The notes: a model not told the origin generated them from the sequence alone. DNA of 64,000 nucleotides from Prosthecochloris sp. (GCA_004028745.1 RAZP01000001.1:1-64000); one strand, 5' to 3'. Shown: positions 1 through 7,713, numbered from the stretch's first letter. Program-made: numbers and translations.

Positions 1-225
1 TTTACATACCACCATATTCTACAATGCGGTGTTGTTGTTTGTTCCCAAACTTTTCTGACGGTATTGCATCCTCAGTTTGCAGCAGTCTTTCCGGTTTTCT
101 GTATGGCACGGAGTATCGTTAGTCGGTCTCTGGCAGGGAAGCAGAGTTGCAAGTTTGTTCTTTTGTGTGGGTTTATTAACGTTAATGGATAGACGGAATA
201 TAAAACAGAAAACAGAAAATGGTTC

Positions 226-474
226 ATGGCAAATAAGGAAGCGAAACACCCGCAAAATGTCAGCGGGCCTTTTTACTGTACCGATCCAGAAAACCCGAAT
301 GGTGAGGGCTGCACCGCTTGCACGATCTGCTATGCTGCGGCACCTGATTTTTTTGTATCGGATGAAGAAGGCTATGCCTATGTCAGCAGGCAACCGGAAA
401 CTGATGAAGAATTTACTCTCTGCCTTGAACAGCTTGAAGAGTGCCCTCCTCAAGCTATAGGCAATGACGGGTAA
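226..474 (+). CDS. single [4Fe-4S] ferredoxin
   Basis: An 82-residue acidic protein with CxxCxxC at Cys29, Cys32 and Cys35 and a distal Cys-Pro at Cys73. This is the ligand set for one [4Fe-4S] cluster. A second cluster motif is absent, so it is a monocluster ferredoxin and not the 2[4Fe-4S] type common in green sulfur bacteria. It has no signal peptide and should be a soluble cytoplasmic electron carrier. Its partner cannot be told from context, since it has no functional neighbours. The ATG at 226 is preferred because it gives a compact ferredoxin of normal length. An extra Cys18 lies before the motif. Confidence 0.85.
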   Translation: MANKEAKHPQNVSGPFYCTDPENPNGEGCTACTICYAAAPDFFVSDEEGYAYVSRQPETDEEFTLCLEQLEECPPQAIGNDG

Positions 475-562
475 CCAGAGGTCGGGTCAAACTTCCTTAG
501 ATGCATATTAACAACATTTATTGTTGTGCAGCCTGACAAGCTGGTATGGCTTGTCCTTTCCA

Positions 563-850
563 TCACTGCTGCTCTTGCAATTCTTGTTTCATTGCTTTTG
601 CATCAATGAGCACTTCGCCGACAGTTCTTCCTGTAGCGGGTTTTGCATTTCCACCGAATGCCTGTCTTATTTCCATGACCGCAAGGTAACCAACCAGCAA
701 GCCAAGTTCCTCTTCTGAAAGTTTTTTGAACTGGTCGCTTTGTTCCTCCATTTGCTTGAGAGGGTCGGGGCCGAAGACAATATTTTTTGGATCTGGATCA
801 CCGCACCCTGTAAAAAGTGCGAACATCAAGACAAATGCAAAATTACGCAT
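563..850 (-). CDS. small lipoprotein of unknown function
   Basis: A 95-residue protein with a short hydrophobic signal and a lipobox ending at Cys16 (LFTGC), followed by Gly-Asp-Pro-Asp. The mature part is hydrophilic and largely helical, with a Glu/Gln-rich C-terminus. Export and lipid anchoring are inferred from the lipobox. No known domain is recognised. It is a single-gene unit on the minus strand, convergent with the ferredoxin gene. Confidence 0.7.
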   Translation of the reverse strand: MRNFAFVLMFALFTGCGDPDPKNIVFGPDPLKQMEEQSDQFKKLSEEELGLLVGYLAVMEIRQAFGGNAKPATGRTVGEVLIDAKAMKQELQEQQ

Positions 851-923
851 TGTTTCTCCTCAATGGTTGAGCCCGAAATTAGTCGAGCGGGTTTTCTGAT
901 ATTTGCTATTCCATCTGCTTTAT

Positions 924-934
924 GGGCACCTCTA
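924..934 (-). repeat. 11-bp interspersed repeat (TAGAGGTGCCC)
   Basis: On the minus strand this reads TAGAGGTGCCC. The same 11-mer occurs at 28474-28484 and 32909-32919 (plus strand), with a one-mismatch inverted copy at 32800-32810. Here it sits upstream of the small lipoprotein gene. The rest of the 851-1133 gap is AT-rich and holds nothing else I can recognise. Probably a remnant end of a small intergenic element. Confidence 0.45.
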
Positions 935-1133
935 TTGCAGATTCTCTGATAACGCAAGATAATATAATACATTATCGTCTATTATCGAAGCCTTTAGTGT
1001 GATTTGTTTGTAAGAAAGATGTGTTAATGAAGTTTTTATAGTTTCCTCTAAATTGAGGATCGTTTATACTGTTGATCTGCCGATCTCCATTTTCGGGTGA
1101 TCTCGGCTAAGTTGTTACTCTTTTCGGAACAAG

Positions 1134-1346
1134 CTATAATTTCAAGTGTCTTACGGTATATACAAGTGTCGAAGACAACTCATTGTGTCTCGCTCCTGCA
1201 GCCATGCCTCGCATCCCCCTTATGATCCCCTTTGCAAGATGAATCAGTCCTAAGCCGCCTTTTTCCCTCCTGATGTTCTCCTCGCTGTAGATACAGTTAT
1301 AGAAGGTATCGGGGATGAAGTTCGTATCCCTTCCAGCGCAGTGCAA
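1134..1346 (-). pseudogene. duplicated 3' fragment of the SAM methyltransferase gene
   Basis: This reading frame (about 55 meaningful residues) matches the C-terminal part of the methyltransferase at 3221-4252 almost residue for residue, from the PDTFYNCIYSEENI stretch to SSTLVYT, and then ends in its own stop. At DNA level 1156-1319 matches 3333-3496 with about 10 mismatches in 164 positions. It lacks the SAM-binding region and cannot be an active enzyme. The stop here may preserve the original end of the gene, since the full-length copy runs about 35 residues further with low-complexity sequence. Confidence 0.8.
1156..1319. repeat. 164-bp direct repeat, left copy
   Basis: Left copy of a direct repeat whose right copy is 3333-3496 (about 94% identical, no gaps, counted by eye). 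The repeat is the 3' end of a methyltransferase gene. The two copies bracket about 2 kb of AT-rich unknown genes, an arrangement expected when an element integrates into the 3' end of a gene and regenerates it. No integrase is visible between the copies. Confidence 0.85.
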
Positions 1347-1585
1347 TACGAAAGAAATTAATATACGAGTTTAATAGTAATATAAAGAGCCAAATACACC
1401 AGTTAATATCACAATGGTTTAGGCCTGGAAGATATATAGAAATAATAAGGTTTTCGTCGGCTGTCAATGAAAAGCATGTTGAGGTTGTGCTCCGGGGAAA
1501 AATAGATCCTGAACCAAGTGAAAAATTCTTGAATCACTTAAAAAGGCGCCAATACTATAAGTTTATAAATGAAATAAAAACGTAG
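1319..1585 (+). pseudogene. 5'-truncated remnant of an unknown gene
   Basis: An 88-codon open frame without ATG, bounded on the left by a TGA at 1316-1318, exactly where the duplicated methyltransferase segment ends. It closes with TAG at 1583-1585. The translation is well composed and basic, rich in Lys, Arg, Tyr and Ile, and ends KRRQYYKFINEIKT. This looks like the C-terminal end of a larger protein whose 5' part was lost at the repeat junction. The only in-frame GTG (1487) would leave 32 residues. Family unknown. Confidence 0.5.
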
Positions 1586-1628
1586 CGTATATTGTCTAAA
1601 AAAAGTAAAAGAGGCGATCGGGTTAGTT

Positions 1629-1823
1629 TTGTCTGAATCGAATAATGAGATACCGCATTCTGATATAATTTCATCAATAAAAAGAATTTCAGGGCATATT
1701 GATTATGAGTTTTCTGAAAAAAAATGGGTTTTGATAATATCAGATATGTTGGAAAATTTATCTATGACATCTTTTTATAAAAATGGTGAAGTGAGGATTC
1801 TTGATCCGGAAGGTGAGTTTTAA
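1629..1823 (+). CDS. N-terminal part of a split, possibly vWA-like protein
   Basis: A 64-residue frame starting with TTG. It contains the stretch WVLIISDMLENLS, a hydrophobic strand followed by Ser-Asp-Met-Leu, which resembles the strand-plus-aspartate element of vWA (MIDAS) folds. It stops at TAA 1821-1823, where the next frame opens with an ATG overlapping by one base. The two products read naturally as one protein, so a frameshift is more likely than two genes, though TAATG coupling is possible. The true N-terminus may also be lost, since the fragment upstream is truncated. Confidence 0.45.
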   Translation: MSESNNEIPHSDIISSIKRISGHIDYEFSEKKWVLIISDMLENLSMTSFYKNGEVRILDPEGEF

Positions 1824-2041
1824 TGATAAAAAGTATAAATGTGTTATCAGATTTTGATAAGGATACAAGAATTTATGTTATAGGTATGGGCTATATTTGG
1901 GATGGTACGGACGATTATAGAAAATATTTGGATCCTTTGAAATTATCAAGATTATTAATGTTTTGGCACAAATACTTTGAGGCTTCAAGTGCGATTGTTG
2001 GTGAAATAGGAGCCCCCTCTATGTTGGGTTCAATTAAATGA
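1823..2041 (+). CDS. C-terminal part of the split, possibly vWA-like protein
   Basis: A 72-residue frame overlapping the previous one by one base (TAATG). It has a strand-like RIYVIGMGYIW segment and a C-terminal stretch with FWHKYFEASSAIVGEIGAP. Read together with 1629-1823 it gives an alternating strand/helix pattern consistent with the C-terminal half of a vWA-like domain. That assignment is by eye and uncertain. AT-rich like its neighbours, and unlike the housekeeping genes to the right. Confidence 0.45.
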   Translation: MIKSINVLSDFDKDTRIYVIGMGYIWDGTDDYRKYLDPLKLSRLLMFWHKYFEASSAIVGEIGAPSMLGSIK

Positions 2042-2084
2042 GATAAATATTTTCATTCCATTTATTAAATTATTCTTTTTTGAT

Positions 2085-2420
2085 TTAACTCCAATCGTCA
2101 AAATAATCATCATCATATCTGTTCTCGGGATTGTTTTTTCTGTCATACATTTTTATATATTCTTTCCAGCATTTATCAATGAATGACACTAAGTCTGAAT
2201 CTTTATACCAAAGCCTCGCAATTATTCTGGCACTTCTATAATAGCTGTTTGCTGAGTCTAATGTGTCGTTTAGATCGATATGGTCAGGGAAGTTATAACA
2301 CCATTCTTCAAATAAGCAATTCAACTGTTCCTCATCATTTTGATGTCTATAATATATATCCATAAAAAAAGAATCATCAATTAAATGCGCTTTAATAAAT
2401 GAATGTATGTTCATTTTCAT
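2085..2420 (-). CDS. acidic hypothetical protein
   Basis: A 111-residue very acidic protein rich in Asp, Tyr and Trp, ending in a run of Asp residues (RYDDDYFDDWS). No signal peptide or membrane segment. I do not recognise the family. Small acidic orphans of this type are often immunity proteins or antitoxins, but nothing next to it identifies a toxin, so this is only a possibility. It lies inside the 2-kb patch between the methyltransferase repeats. Confidence 0.5.
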   Translation of the reverse strand: MKMNIHSFIKAHLIDDSFFMDIYYRHQNDEEQLNCLFEEWCYNFPDHIDLNDTLDSANSYYRSARIIARLWYKDSDLVSFIDKCWKEYIKMYDRKNNPENRYDDDYFDDWS

Positions 2421-2468
2421 TTTTGTGGTTTAGTTTTTTTGTGTCATTATGAATCTAGTTGTAGGTTT

Positions 2469-2723
2469 TTATTTGAGTTTTTCGATTACTTCTTTGGTTA
2501 TGTAGTTGATTTCTGTTTTGTGTTTAATATTTTGGAAAAACCAAATAAAACTCAATAATACTAGTTTTGAAATACCTGCACTTATTAAAACGTTACGGTC
2601 CTTTCGAATTACGTGCGCAAGAGAGCCAATTGATATAGCAAGGCTCAGACAAGAAAGGACTGTGTCCAAAGAAATAGAATGTAGATCAATCATTGTTGTT
2701 AGAACATTCAATAATTTCGGCAA
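2469..2723 (-). CDS. small membrane protein
   Basis: An 84-residue protein with one or two hydrophobic stretches (about residues 15-37 and 45-62) and a Lys/Glu-rich tail. Function unknown. Its start overlaps the 3' end of the upstream exported-protein frame by 38 bases in a different frame, suggesting co-transcription on the minus strand. Confidence 0.45.
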   Translation of the reverse strand: MPKLLNVLTTMIDLHSISLDTVLSCLSLAISIGSLAHVIRKDRNVLISAGISKLVLLSFIWFFQNIKHKTEINYITKEVIEKLK

Positions 2724-3056
2724 ATTCTAATGTTGCGGGACCATTCTGATTCTTGAGAAAAATGCCAAAAGGAGACTCTTTACCATGTACGGATATTTGG
2801 ATTACATTACGGTATGTTGTCTTTATGCGGGCAACTATTTGTCTATCTGATGGCATGGATATTGGATTTCCAATTAAACCTACAGCTTGATTTGGATCTT
2901 CGCCGATTCTTAGGATGCGTACAAGAACCAACCACTTCCAAAATTTGGAGATGAGTGATAAGTACAGTCAAGCGGTTTTGCGTTTGCAGTACTTAGCAAA
3001 TTTATTCCTATTGTGCCTATGAGAGTGGCTATCAGCAGGCTGAAAATATTTTTCAT
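2686..3056 (-). pseudogene. exported protein interrupted by a frameshift
   Basis: From the ATG at 3056 (minus strand) the translation begins with a clear signal peptide: MKNIF, a hydrophobic core, then an Ala-Asn-Ala cleavage site near residue 27. It reaches a stop after about 48 codons. In another frame, beginning near the same place (around 2931), 81 residues continue without interruption to 2686. The two halves together make a plausible secreted protein of about 120 residues, so one indel probably split the gene. No family is recognised. If the frameshift is a sequencing error the gene is intact. Confidence 0.5.
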
Positions 3057-3220
3057 TTTAGCTTTCTTTCTTTAGTGAGTTGTAACAGGAGAATGTTGTT
3101 TTTTCCGCTAGTGAAAAATAAGAAAAATGCCAGGTGTAGGCAAAAGGTATGAAACAAGACATTCAGTTAAGCCATCTGGTTCTTAAATTTGTGCACGATT
3201 TTTTCATTTTAGACACAATT

Positions 3221-4252
3221 CTAGACGTTGTAAAGGTATAAAGGGTGATAGGTTGTTATATGAAGGTTGTTTGAGACCTTGCTCGTTGAACGTTGAACAG
3301 TTTTCTGGGAGCCTGAGTGCATGTATTTTGCCGTATAAACCAGCGTCGAAGACAACTCATGGTGTCGTGCTCCTGCAGCCGTGCCTCGCATCCCCCTTAT
3401 GATCCCTCTTGCAAGATGAATCAGTCCTAAGCCGCCTTTTTCCCTCCTGATGTTCTCTTCGCTGTAGATACAGTTATAGAAGGTATCGGGGATGAACGGT
3501 TGCATGGAGGTTATTTCCAGACCGTATCGTTTGAGCAGTTTGCCGAGTGTCGCAGGGTTGAAGTGGTAAAGGTGGCGGGGAGCATCCCAGGCGACCCAAT
3601 GTTTGCCGTAGAGGGTTGCATCCAAGCTTCCGGCATTAGGCAATGCGATAACCATGACCCCGTTTTTGCCAAGATATTGTGCTGCTTTTTCCAGGGTTTC
3701 GTTGATCCGGTGAATATGTTCGAGCGTGTGCCAGAAGATTATGCGGTCAAACATTCCAGAGGGTGGGCTATCGTGGAAGTCAGCGGTTTGGACGTCAAAG
3801 CCGAAAGTTTTCCTTGCATGGGATGCTGAGCGGCTGTTTTTCTCGAAGCCGAGGCAATTTTCAGAAGGGAGGCCATTTCTTTGGCGAAGGGTTTCAAGAA
3901 GTTCACCGGAAGAACAGCCGACCTCAAGGAGTTTTGATGAGGCGGAAAGGGACGAACCACTATTCTCGATCAGCGATGCCTTTTTTTTGAGCACGACGTT
4001 GCGAAAAGCAAGGTAAAGTTTGTCTCGAAGTGTGCCTGCGTTTGCGACCGAAAGGTGTGGATCGTAAAAGGCTGAGGGATAGTAGGTTTCGATCTCTGCT
4101 TCATCAGGTCTTGGGGAGAGGTAGATCAGTTCCGAGTCAAGATCGCGAACCAGTTGCCATTGTTCAGAGCAATTCGAACCGAGCCGATCCGAAACCTTCA
4201 GGAAAGGAGCCGGAGAGGTGTTGCCGGTTATGGGGCTTTCAGGCCTTTCCAT
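3221..4252 (-). CDS. class I SAM-dependent methyltransferase (Methyltransf_23 type)
   Basis: A 343-residue methyltransferase. A short N-terminal part precedes the SAM-binding motif I LLEVGCSSGELL near residues 107-118. Motif II/post-I is around the FGFDVQTADF stretch, and FDRIIFWHTLEHI is typical of the Methyltransf_23 family. The PRHLYHFNPATL segment is a family signature. Substrate unknown; relatives often act on lipids, sugars or quinones. The last 35 residues are low in hydrophobic content and may be read-through beyond an older stop, because the duplicated 3' end at 1134-1319 stops sooner. The start is 6 bases after the HIT gene, so the two are probably co-transcribed. Confidence 0.8.
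   Translation of the reverse strand: MERPESPITGNTSPAPFLKVSDRLGSNCSEQWQLVRDLDSELIYLSPRPDEAEIETYYPSAFYDPHLSVANAGTLRDKLYLAFRNVVLKKKASLIENSGSSLSASSKLLEVGCSSGELLETLRQRNGLPSENCLGFEKNSRSASHARKTFGFDVQTADFHDSPPSGMFDRIIFWHTLEHIHRINETLEKAAQYLGKNGVMVIALPNAGSLDATLYGKHWVAWDAPRHLYHFNPATLGKLLKRYGLEITSMQPFIPDTFYNCIYSEENIRREKGGLGLIHLARGIIRGMRGTAAGARHHELSSTLVYTAKYMHSGSQKTVQRSTSKVSNNLHITTYHPLYLYNV
3333..3496. repeat. 164-bp direct repeat, right copy
   Basis: Right copy of the direct repeat described at 1156-1319, lying within the full-length methyltransferase gene. It marks the right boundary of the 2-kb insertion-like patch. Confidence 0.85.
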
Positions 4253-4258
4253 AATTGG

Positions 4259-4780
4259 TTATTGCCCGGCTTTTTCCTGCACTATTTCTTTTATGGTTTC
4301 CCGCAGCTGCTTGTAGAGACGGCGCATGTCATTGCTCAGCACTTTCGTTTCACCGATGACGGGCATGAAGTTTGTGTCGCCTTCCCAACGCGGAACAATG
4401 TGAAAATGGATGTGCGAATCGACACTGCCTCCGGCAACTTTCCCGACGTTGACGCCGAAATTGAATCCGTGCGGGTGAATCGTTCTGCGGAGAGCTTCCA
4501 TACAAACATCGGCGAGCTGCATGATTTCAAGTTTTGTCACATCGTCCAGGTCGGAAAGCTCAGGGGTTTGCAGGTAAGGTATAACCATAAGGTGCCCGCA
4601 GTTGTAAGGAAAAAGGTTCATGATGATGAAGCTTTTTTCCGCGCGGTGCAGGACATAGCGTTCCTCGTCTTCTTCAGGAGGGATGTCTGTAAAAATTGTT
4701 TTTCCCGGATGAAAAGGATGGGCTTCGTCCTTGAAGGATTCCATGTAAACCTCTCTCCAGGGCGAATACATTTTCCGCAT
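4259..4780 (-). CDS. HIT family nucleotide hydrolase/phosphorylase-like protein
   Basis: A histidine-triad protein carrying HIHFHIVPRW, the HxHxHxx nucleotide-binding loop. The start at 4780 is chosen because it yields MRKMYSPWREVY, which matches the usual N-terminus of Ap4A phosphorylase-like HIT proteins. A longer frame would run back through the tRNA-Leu gene. The length of 173 residues is normal. It likely acts on AMP-linked or dinucleotide substrates in the cytoplasm; the exact substrate is not predictable. The methyltransferase gene follows 6 bases downstream. Confidence 0.85.
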   Translation of the reverse strand: MRKMYSPWREVYMESFKDEAHPFHPGKTIFTDIPPEEDEERYVLHRAEKSFIIMNLFPYNCGHLMVIPYLQTPELSDLDDVTKLEIMQLADVCMEALRRTIHPHGFNFGVNVGKVAGGSVDSHIHFHIVPRWEGDTNFMPVIGETKVLSNDMRRLYKQLRETIKEIVQEKAGQ

Positions 4781-4808
4781 GCTGAACAGGTTTTGCTGTG
4801 CAGGGTTT

Positions 4809-4896
4809 TGGTACCAAAGGTGGGACTCGAACCCACACGGGCTATTCACCCACTGGATTTTGAGTCCAGCGCGTCTACCAGTTCCGCCACTTTGGC
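4809..4896 (-). tRNA. tRNA-Leu (CAA anticodon)
   Basis: A complete cloverleaf with a long variable arm. The acceptor stem is GCCAAAG pairing with CTTTGGT. The anticodon loop CTCAAAA lies in a CTGGA/TCCAG stem, giving anticodon CAA. The T-loop is GGTTCGAGTCC. The 3' CCA appears to be encoded (4809-4811); without it the gene ends at 4812. Confidence 0.93.
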
Positions 4897-4900
4897 TTGG

Positions 4901-5042
4901 GGATGCCTCGAAAAACCTGCTTGGCATTCCGATAGCCGCGTTGAGCGGTGCTCGGAATCCTCATGTACTTTATGTACACTCCGGTTCCTGCGCTCCGTTC
5001 GCCTTGCTCTCGAAACGCCCGCGACGGTTTTTCGAGGCATCC
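4901..5042. repeat. 142-bp inverted-repeat element between tRNA-Leu genes
   Basis: Perfect 17-bp terminal inverted repeats, 4901-4917 (GGATGCCTCGAAAAACC) and 5026-5042 (its complement), enclose about 108 bases. The interior contains imperfect internal symmetry around CATGTACTTTATGTACACTCC and a CTGCGCTCCGTTCGCC block. It has no coding capacity. This looks like a small MITE-like or REP-type intergenic repeat inserted between two tRNA genes. Confidence 0.75.
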
Positions 5043-5052
5043 GTTCTCGAGG

Positions 5053-5134
5053 TGCGAGAGAAGGGACTCGAACCCTTACGCCTTACGGCACTAGTTCCTA
5101 AGACTAGCGTGTATACCAATTTCACCACTCTCGC
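5053..5134 (-). tRNA. tRNA-Leu (UAG anticodon)
   Basis: Acceptor GCGAGAG pairs with CTCTCGC. The anticodon loop CTTAGGA is closed by CTAGT/ACTAG, giving anticodon TAG. A long variable arm and the T-loop GGTTCGAGTCC identify a class II leucine tRNA. The 3' end reads ACCT, so CCA is not encoded, unlike the neighbouring tRNA-Leu. Confidence 0.93.
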
Positions 5135-5243
5135 AATCCACAATAAAAAAAGAATATACGTGGTTTTTTCTTTTATAAAAACTATCTTCCGTGATAGCTA
5201 TACTATTTTGTGCGTAACCTCTTTTTTGCTCCTTGTTTACTCC

Positions 5244-5831
5244 ATGCCGCTCCATCGTTTTGCATCCCTGATATCCTGGGTAATCAGTCCTGTCTTTGTG
5301 GCGCCTGCAGCATATTTTTTTGTTGCCGTTTTAGGTTTCAAGGATGACCCGGCACGATGGGACTATCTCCTGGTCCTGTTTCTTGCGAGCACCATTGTTC
5401 CCATATTGCTGATATACGGGCTGAAAAAAATCGGCAAGGTGTCCGATTACAACATTACATTCCGCGAACAGCGTTTTTTGCCGTTGCTGGTGATGGTCGG
5501 TGTCAATTTCCTCGGATACGAGCTGATGCAGCAACTGGAAGCCCCTAGAATTTTTACCGGTATTTTACTGTTTAATGCTGTTAATACGGTGCTCATACTT
5601 TTGATCACACTGCAATGGAAGATCAGCATACACCTGCTGACACTTGCCTCTTCCATAGCCCTTCTCTATCTACAGTTTGGGGCGGTTGCATTTTGGCTTT
5701 TGTTCCTGGTGCCGGTGCTGATGTGGTCCAGAATCTATCTAAAAGCACACACGTTCATGCAGACTCTTGTTGGCGGCCTGATCGGTTTTCTGATCATGTA
5801 TGCTGAATTAAAGTGGTGGGTTGGATTGTGA
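5244..5831 (+). CDS. PAP2-like integral membrane protein
   Basis: A 195-residue, five- to six-helix membrane protein. It carries PAP2-type active-site remnants: SDYNITFREQRFLP (a K/RxxxxxxR-P-like first motif), WKISIH (second motif histidine) and SRIYLKAHTFMQTLVGG (third motif, R-x5-H). Relatives dephosphorylate lipid phosphates or pyrophosphates at the membrane. The ATG at 5244 starts the first hydrophobic helix; upstream in-frame codons run into tRNA. The stop overlaps the GTG start of the ferrochelatase gene (GTGA), so the two are translationally coupled. Confidence 0.75.
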   Translation: MPLHRFASLISWVISPVFVAPAAYFFVAVLGFKDDPARWDYLLVLFLASTIVPILLIYGLKKIGKVSDYNITFREQRFLPLLVMVGVNFLGYELMQQLEAPRIFTGILLFNAVNTVLILLITLQWKISIHLLTLASSIALLYLQFGAVAFWLLFLVPVLMWSRIYLKAHTFMQTLVGGLIGFLIMYAELKWWVGL

Positions 5832-6898
5832 AGAAAAAAAAATACGCAGTTGTTATAGTTACATACGGTGAGGTTGAAAGATTAACGCTTCGAAACCTCT
5901 GGCCGAGTACCAGAAGAATCGTCAAGGTAATAACCCGCCAGATTGTCAAGGTGCCGAAACTCCTGATTTATCTGATTGCAGATTACAGGTCTACCCGGCA
6001 CTACATAGACTGGAGACTGCATAACTATGAATCGACTCTTGTTGACACCAACAGGATGCAAACTATGTCGATTACGAATCTGATCAGCAGGAGCAGCCGT
6101 GAAATACTGTCTTCCGTGGAGGTGGATGTGTTTGATTCCTACTACTTTGTCCCACCGTACCTTGAAGATACACTCAGTGATATTCAGGCTGAATACGACG
6201 GAGTGGTTGTTGTGCCGATGATTCCCGTAGAGTCCGCTTTTTCATGTGGGGTGGCCTGCCAGATCGTGACGGATATTTACGGCGATCACAAGTTTGAAAA
6301 GGTTCGGTTGCTAAACAAGCTCTGGCAGGACGAGCAACTTCACCGGATCTATACCGACTATCTGTTTCAAAAGGTTGACAGAGCCTATGTGGATAAAGGT
6401 GTCAGAAAGGGACTTGTGCTGGTAATTCATGGTACTCTTGTACGGGATCGAGCCGGTAATCCTCCGAAGGTGTTTACAGGGTTGAACGAAACGGGTGAGT
6501 TTTTTGATATGATGAAGCAGCGAATCATGGATGACCCGCGAAATGTTTTTCATGATGTCAAACAAGGCTGCATGAACCATACTACAGGTGGAGAGTGGAC
6601 AGCGGAAACCGTTCAGAAAGCGTTCGGTGAGTTCGAAGCAGAAGGTTATGACAGTGTGGTTATGTTTCCTTACGGTTTTTTTGCTGATAACAGCGAAACG
6701 GAGTATGAAGCACGGAGGTTGCTGGAGAAATCTCCGTTTTCTTACAAACAGTATATCAGGTGCATCAACGGTTTTCCACCTTTCGCTGAGTGGCTTGCTT
6801 CACGCATCATCGACCAGATAGCAAAACTCCATACTATTCAGGGTACATTTGAGCGGTTACAGAACACAAAACATGTCGAGGCGCATGCAGAAAATTGA
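5828..6898 (+). CDS. hemH: ferrochelatase-like protein (HemH family)
   Basis: About 356 residues. It resembles the divergent ferrochelatases of green sulfur bacteria: an N-terminal VVIVTYGEVE strand, VLVIHGTLVRDRAGNPP carrying the conserved active-site histidine in the second half, and FPYGFFADNSETEYEAR matching the PxxFxxDxxET-type motif. Predicted role: insertion of Fe2+ into protoporphyrin (heme synthesis) or a related chelatase. The GTG at 5828 is preferred over ATG 5813 because it overlaps the upstream stop as GTGA and begins KKKKYAVV. The TPR gene overlaps its 3' end. Confidence 0.75.
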   Translation: MKKKKYAVVIVTYGEVERLTLRNLWPSTRRIVKVITRQIVKVPKLLIYLIADYRSTRHYIDWRLHNYESTLVDTNRMQTMSITNLISRSSREILSSVEVDVFDSYYFVPPYLEDTLSDIQAEYDGVVVVPMIPVESAFSCGVACQIVTDIYGDHKFEKVRLLNKLWQDEQLHRIYTDYLFQKVDRAYVDKGVRKGLVLVIHGTLVRDRAGNPPKVFTGLNETGEFFDMMKQRIMDDPRNVFHDVKQGCMNHTTGGEWTAETVQKAFGEFEAEGYDSVVMFPYGFFADNSETEYEARRLLEKSPFSYKQYIRCINGFPPFAEWLASRIIDQIAKLHTIQGTFERLQNTKHVEAHAEN

Positions 6899-7487
6899 CA
6901 GGCTCGAGAAATCAGTCAGGGATGATCCTGACAATGCTGAAAAACAGTATGATCTTGCCCTTGTTTATATCAACGGCGCCCGTTACGGACAAGCGGTGGG
7001 AATACTGGACCGCTTGATTGAGAAAGACAGAAAAAATGTCAACGCTCTCTATTCAAGGGGGGTTGCCCATATGTCTACAGGCAATTACCGGCAGGCAGGG
7101 CAGGATTTTCTTCGTGCTGTTGCCCTGGACAGGACTTTTCTTCATGCGTACAAGAATCTCGGATTTGTGCAGCTTACGATGGGAAAAGAAGAGGCGGCGA
7201 TCAGTACGCTTGAAAAAGCTCTGGAGATCGATCCCGGTTATGTTGATGCGTATTGTCTCCTGGGGGACGTGTATATTGATATCGGCCAGTACGACATGGC
7301 AAGGTCGATGATCGAGAAAGCTCTTGAGCTTGAACCTGACGGGGCCGAGCCTCACTGTAAAATGGCCATGTACTGTCTCTCTCAAGGCGACTTCAAAGGG
7401 CTCCGGAAACAGCATATGATACTGAAGCGCCTCGACCCTTCTCTCGCAACACAGATCGGAGGATTGTTTTTTGATGAAAATGAGTGA
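6873..7487 (+). CDS. tetratricopeptide repeat protein
   Basis: A 204-residue protein made almost entirely of TPR units. At least four are visible: AEKQYDLALVYINGARY, VNALYSRGVAHMSTGNY, LHAYKNLGFVQLTMGKE and VDAYCLLGDVYIDIGQY, each about 34 residues. No signal peptide, so a cytoplasmic scaffold. Its start overlaps the end of hemH by 26 bases and its end overlaps the next small membrane protein, so the four genes 5244-7713 form one operon. Partners unknown. Confidence 0.85.
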   Translation: MSRRMQKIDRLEKSVRDDPDNAEKQYDLALVYINGARYGQAVGILDRLIEKDRKNVNALYSRGVAHMSTGNYRQAGQDFLRAVALDRTFLHAYKNLGFVQLTMGKEEAAISTLEKALEIDPGYVDAYCLLGDVYIDIGQYDMARSMIEKALELEPDGAEPHCKMAMYCLSQGDFKGLRKQHMILKRLDPSLATQIGGLFFDENE

Positions 7488-7713
7488 ACAGAGAAAGCAA
7501 TTGATGGTAAGGGGGCTGAAAGTCGTTTTTATCATTGCCTGGCTTCCGATACTATGGCTGCTTCTTTCCGCAACCTTCGGGAAAGTGCTTTATACAATTG
7601 TCGGAGTGACCTGGATTGTGCAGGCTGTTGTTATTGTTTGTTCACTACTGTTGATTTTTTATGCTCTCCGTTATCTCGCTGTTTTAAGCGAAAAAGTGTT
7701 TGGAGGAGAGTAG
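7471..7713 (+). CDS. small membrane protein
   Basis: An 80-residue protein with two predicted transmembrane helices, about residues 17-36 and 42-65, and short charged ends. Start could be ATG 7471 or 7474. It overlaps the end of the TPR gene. No recognised family or motif. Possibly a membrane anchor for the TPR protein, inferred from overlap only. Confidence 0.6.
   Translation: MMKMSEQRKQLMVRGLKVVFIIAWLPILWLLLSATFGKVLYTIVGVTWIVQAVVIVCSLLLIFYALRYLAVLSEKVFGGE

Noticed and set aside
77..460. Two overlapping frames of 127-144 codons covering the ferredoxin gene
   Set aside because: Shadows of the ferredoxin: Arg/Leu-heavy, no motifs, and the ferredoxin cysteine pattern lies in another frame.
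4780..4927. Longer N-terminus for the HIT protein
   Set aside because: It would read through the tRNA-Leu gene; MRKMYSPWREVY is the natural family start.
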